From the NCBI RefSeq assembly GCF_023652955.1, contig NZ_JAKLOY010000002.1:457059-521058 (forward strand): a DNA stretch of 64,000 nt. The letters are read 5' to 3'. This document shows, in pieces, positions 63,565-64,000 of the stretch. The first letter of the stretch is position 1; each line of letters opens with the position of its first letter. Made by a program: the position numbers and the translations under genes. This DNA is from Geomonas sp. Red32. GTDB lineage: Bacteria > Desulfobacterota > Desulfuromonadia > Geobacterales > Geobacteraceae. The notes under the pieces are model-generated. The model saw nothing but the letters and a program-made list of their open reading frames with translations, had not been told where the DNA came from and searched no databases.

Positions 63565-64000
63565 ATGAAGAAAGCAGTAGCAGCCGCAGTCGCAGTTGGT
63601 CTCATCACGGCAGCGGGGACCGCCCTCGCCGGTCTTCCCGCCGGCACCGGGGTTAACGGCTCCCTCCACGACATGACCAAGGTGGTCGGCCCGACCGCCG
63701 ACTCCATGGGTCGAGTCTGCGTATTCTGCCACACCCCGCACCACGCTCAGTCCTCCGACGGCGGGTTCAACCTCCCGCTGTGGAACCACACCATTCCGGA
63801 CACCACCACCTACACCCCGTACGCTTGGGCCACCCCGCTCAACTCCAACAACGGCACCTTCACCATCACCGACCCGCTGGCCGGCCCGAGCCGTCTCTGC
63901 ATGAGCTGCCATGACGGCGCCATCGCTATCGACGAGCACGGTTCCGCTCTGGGCAACACCACCGGCACCACCTCCATCGCCAACGTGGACACCGGCTTCG
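63565..64000 (+). CDS. Periplasmic or outer-surface c-type cytochrome, N-terminal part (cut by window edge)
   Basis: About 145 residues are visible. Signal peptide ('AVAAAVAVGLITAAGTALAG'), then haem-binding motifs CVFCH ('VCVFCHTPHHAQSS') and CMSCH ('LCMSCHDGAIAIDEHG'). The spacing and 'SLHDMTKVVGPTADSMGRVCVFCHTPH' fit Geobacter multihaem cytochromes of the doubled-CXXCH type. The rest lies outside the window, so the haem count is unknown. Confidence 0.88.
   Translation, partial: MKKAVAAAVAVGLITAAGTALAGLPAGTGVNGSLHDMTKVVGPTADSMGRVCVFCHTPHHAQSSDGGFNLPLWNHTIPDTTTYTPYAWATPLNSNNGTFTITDPLAGPSRLCMSCHDGAIAIDEHGSALGNTTGTTSIANVDTGF

Overview
The window looks like chromosome of a Geobacter-type bacterium (order Geobacterales; Geomonas/Citrifermentans-like is my inference). 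The signs are high GC, very many two-component and c-di-GMP proteins, sigma-54 and sigma-28 type promoters, a multihaem c-type cytochrome, an anaerobic Ni-Fe carbon monoxide dehydrogenase homologue, a KamA-type radical SAM enzyme and a geopeptide-type RiPP locus. I saw no rRNA, tRNA, CRISPR array, transposase or phage genes.

Layout. 1-4.3 kb: a TonB-dependent receptor (cut by the window edge) diverges from a short ribosomal-peptide precursor and its radical SAM/SPASM maturase; a sigma-54 activator response regulator converges on them. 4.4-9 kb: HD-domain protein, REC-PAS-PAS-PP2C regulator, BioD-like ATPase, DksA-like protein, small zinc ribbon. 9.1-15 kb: rimI-pyrK-pyrD-KamA operon diverging from purM-purN-ChaN lipoprotein. 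15-24.5 kb: FliK-like/FlhB-like pair; a signalling operon (hybrid kinase, HD-GYP phosphodiesterase) behind a near-perfect sigma-28 promoter; a lipoprotein gene broken by an amber codon; a large peptidase/propeller/barrel outer-membrane protein with a repeat inserted in frame; an SDR protein. 24.5-29.8 kb: sigma-28-driven chemoreceptor, PAS-GGDEF protein, ferredoxin-type aldo/keto reductase, SlyX. 29.9-34 kb: mreB, glycosyltransferase, gmhA, gmhB and a TSUP permease. 34-46.8 kb: PpiD-like chaperone, purC, DUF3047 protein, YtxH proteins, flavoprotein, TPR protein, ptsP, parvulin, ferritin and a second sigma-54 activator. 47-51.5 kb: glycan island (GT4, PP2C, FemAB-like, deacetylase-like). 51.5-53.9 kb: TIM-barrel protein, small PAS-like protein, HxlR regulator, damaged lipoprotein-like gene. 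54-58.6 kb: a CooS homologue in one operon with a Tat-exported solute-binding protein and ABC transporter. 58.8-63.1 kb: Met/His-rich periplasmic proteins and a GerMN lipoprotein diverging from a CusS/CusR-like system. 63.5 kb to the end: start of a c-type cytochrome.

Most interesting: (1) the geopeptide-radical SAM locus with a strong hairpin between precursor and maturase; (2) a CooS homologue in which the C-cluster ligand cysteine equivalent to Cys333 is aspartate, with a histidine-rich C-terminal tail and an attached ABC transporter; (3) divergent sigma-54-type promoters around an inverted repeat at the metal locus; (4) two sigma-28 promoters that tie a c-di-GMP signalling operon and a chemoreceptor to the flagellar regulon; (5) a dispersed palindromic repeat that has become part of an outer-membrane protein.
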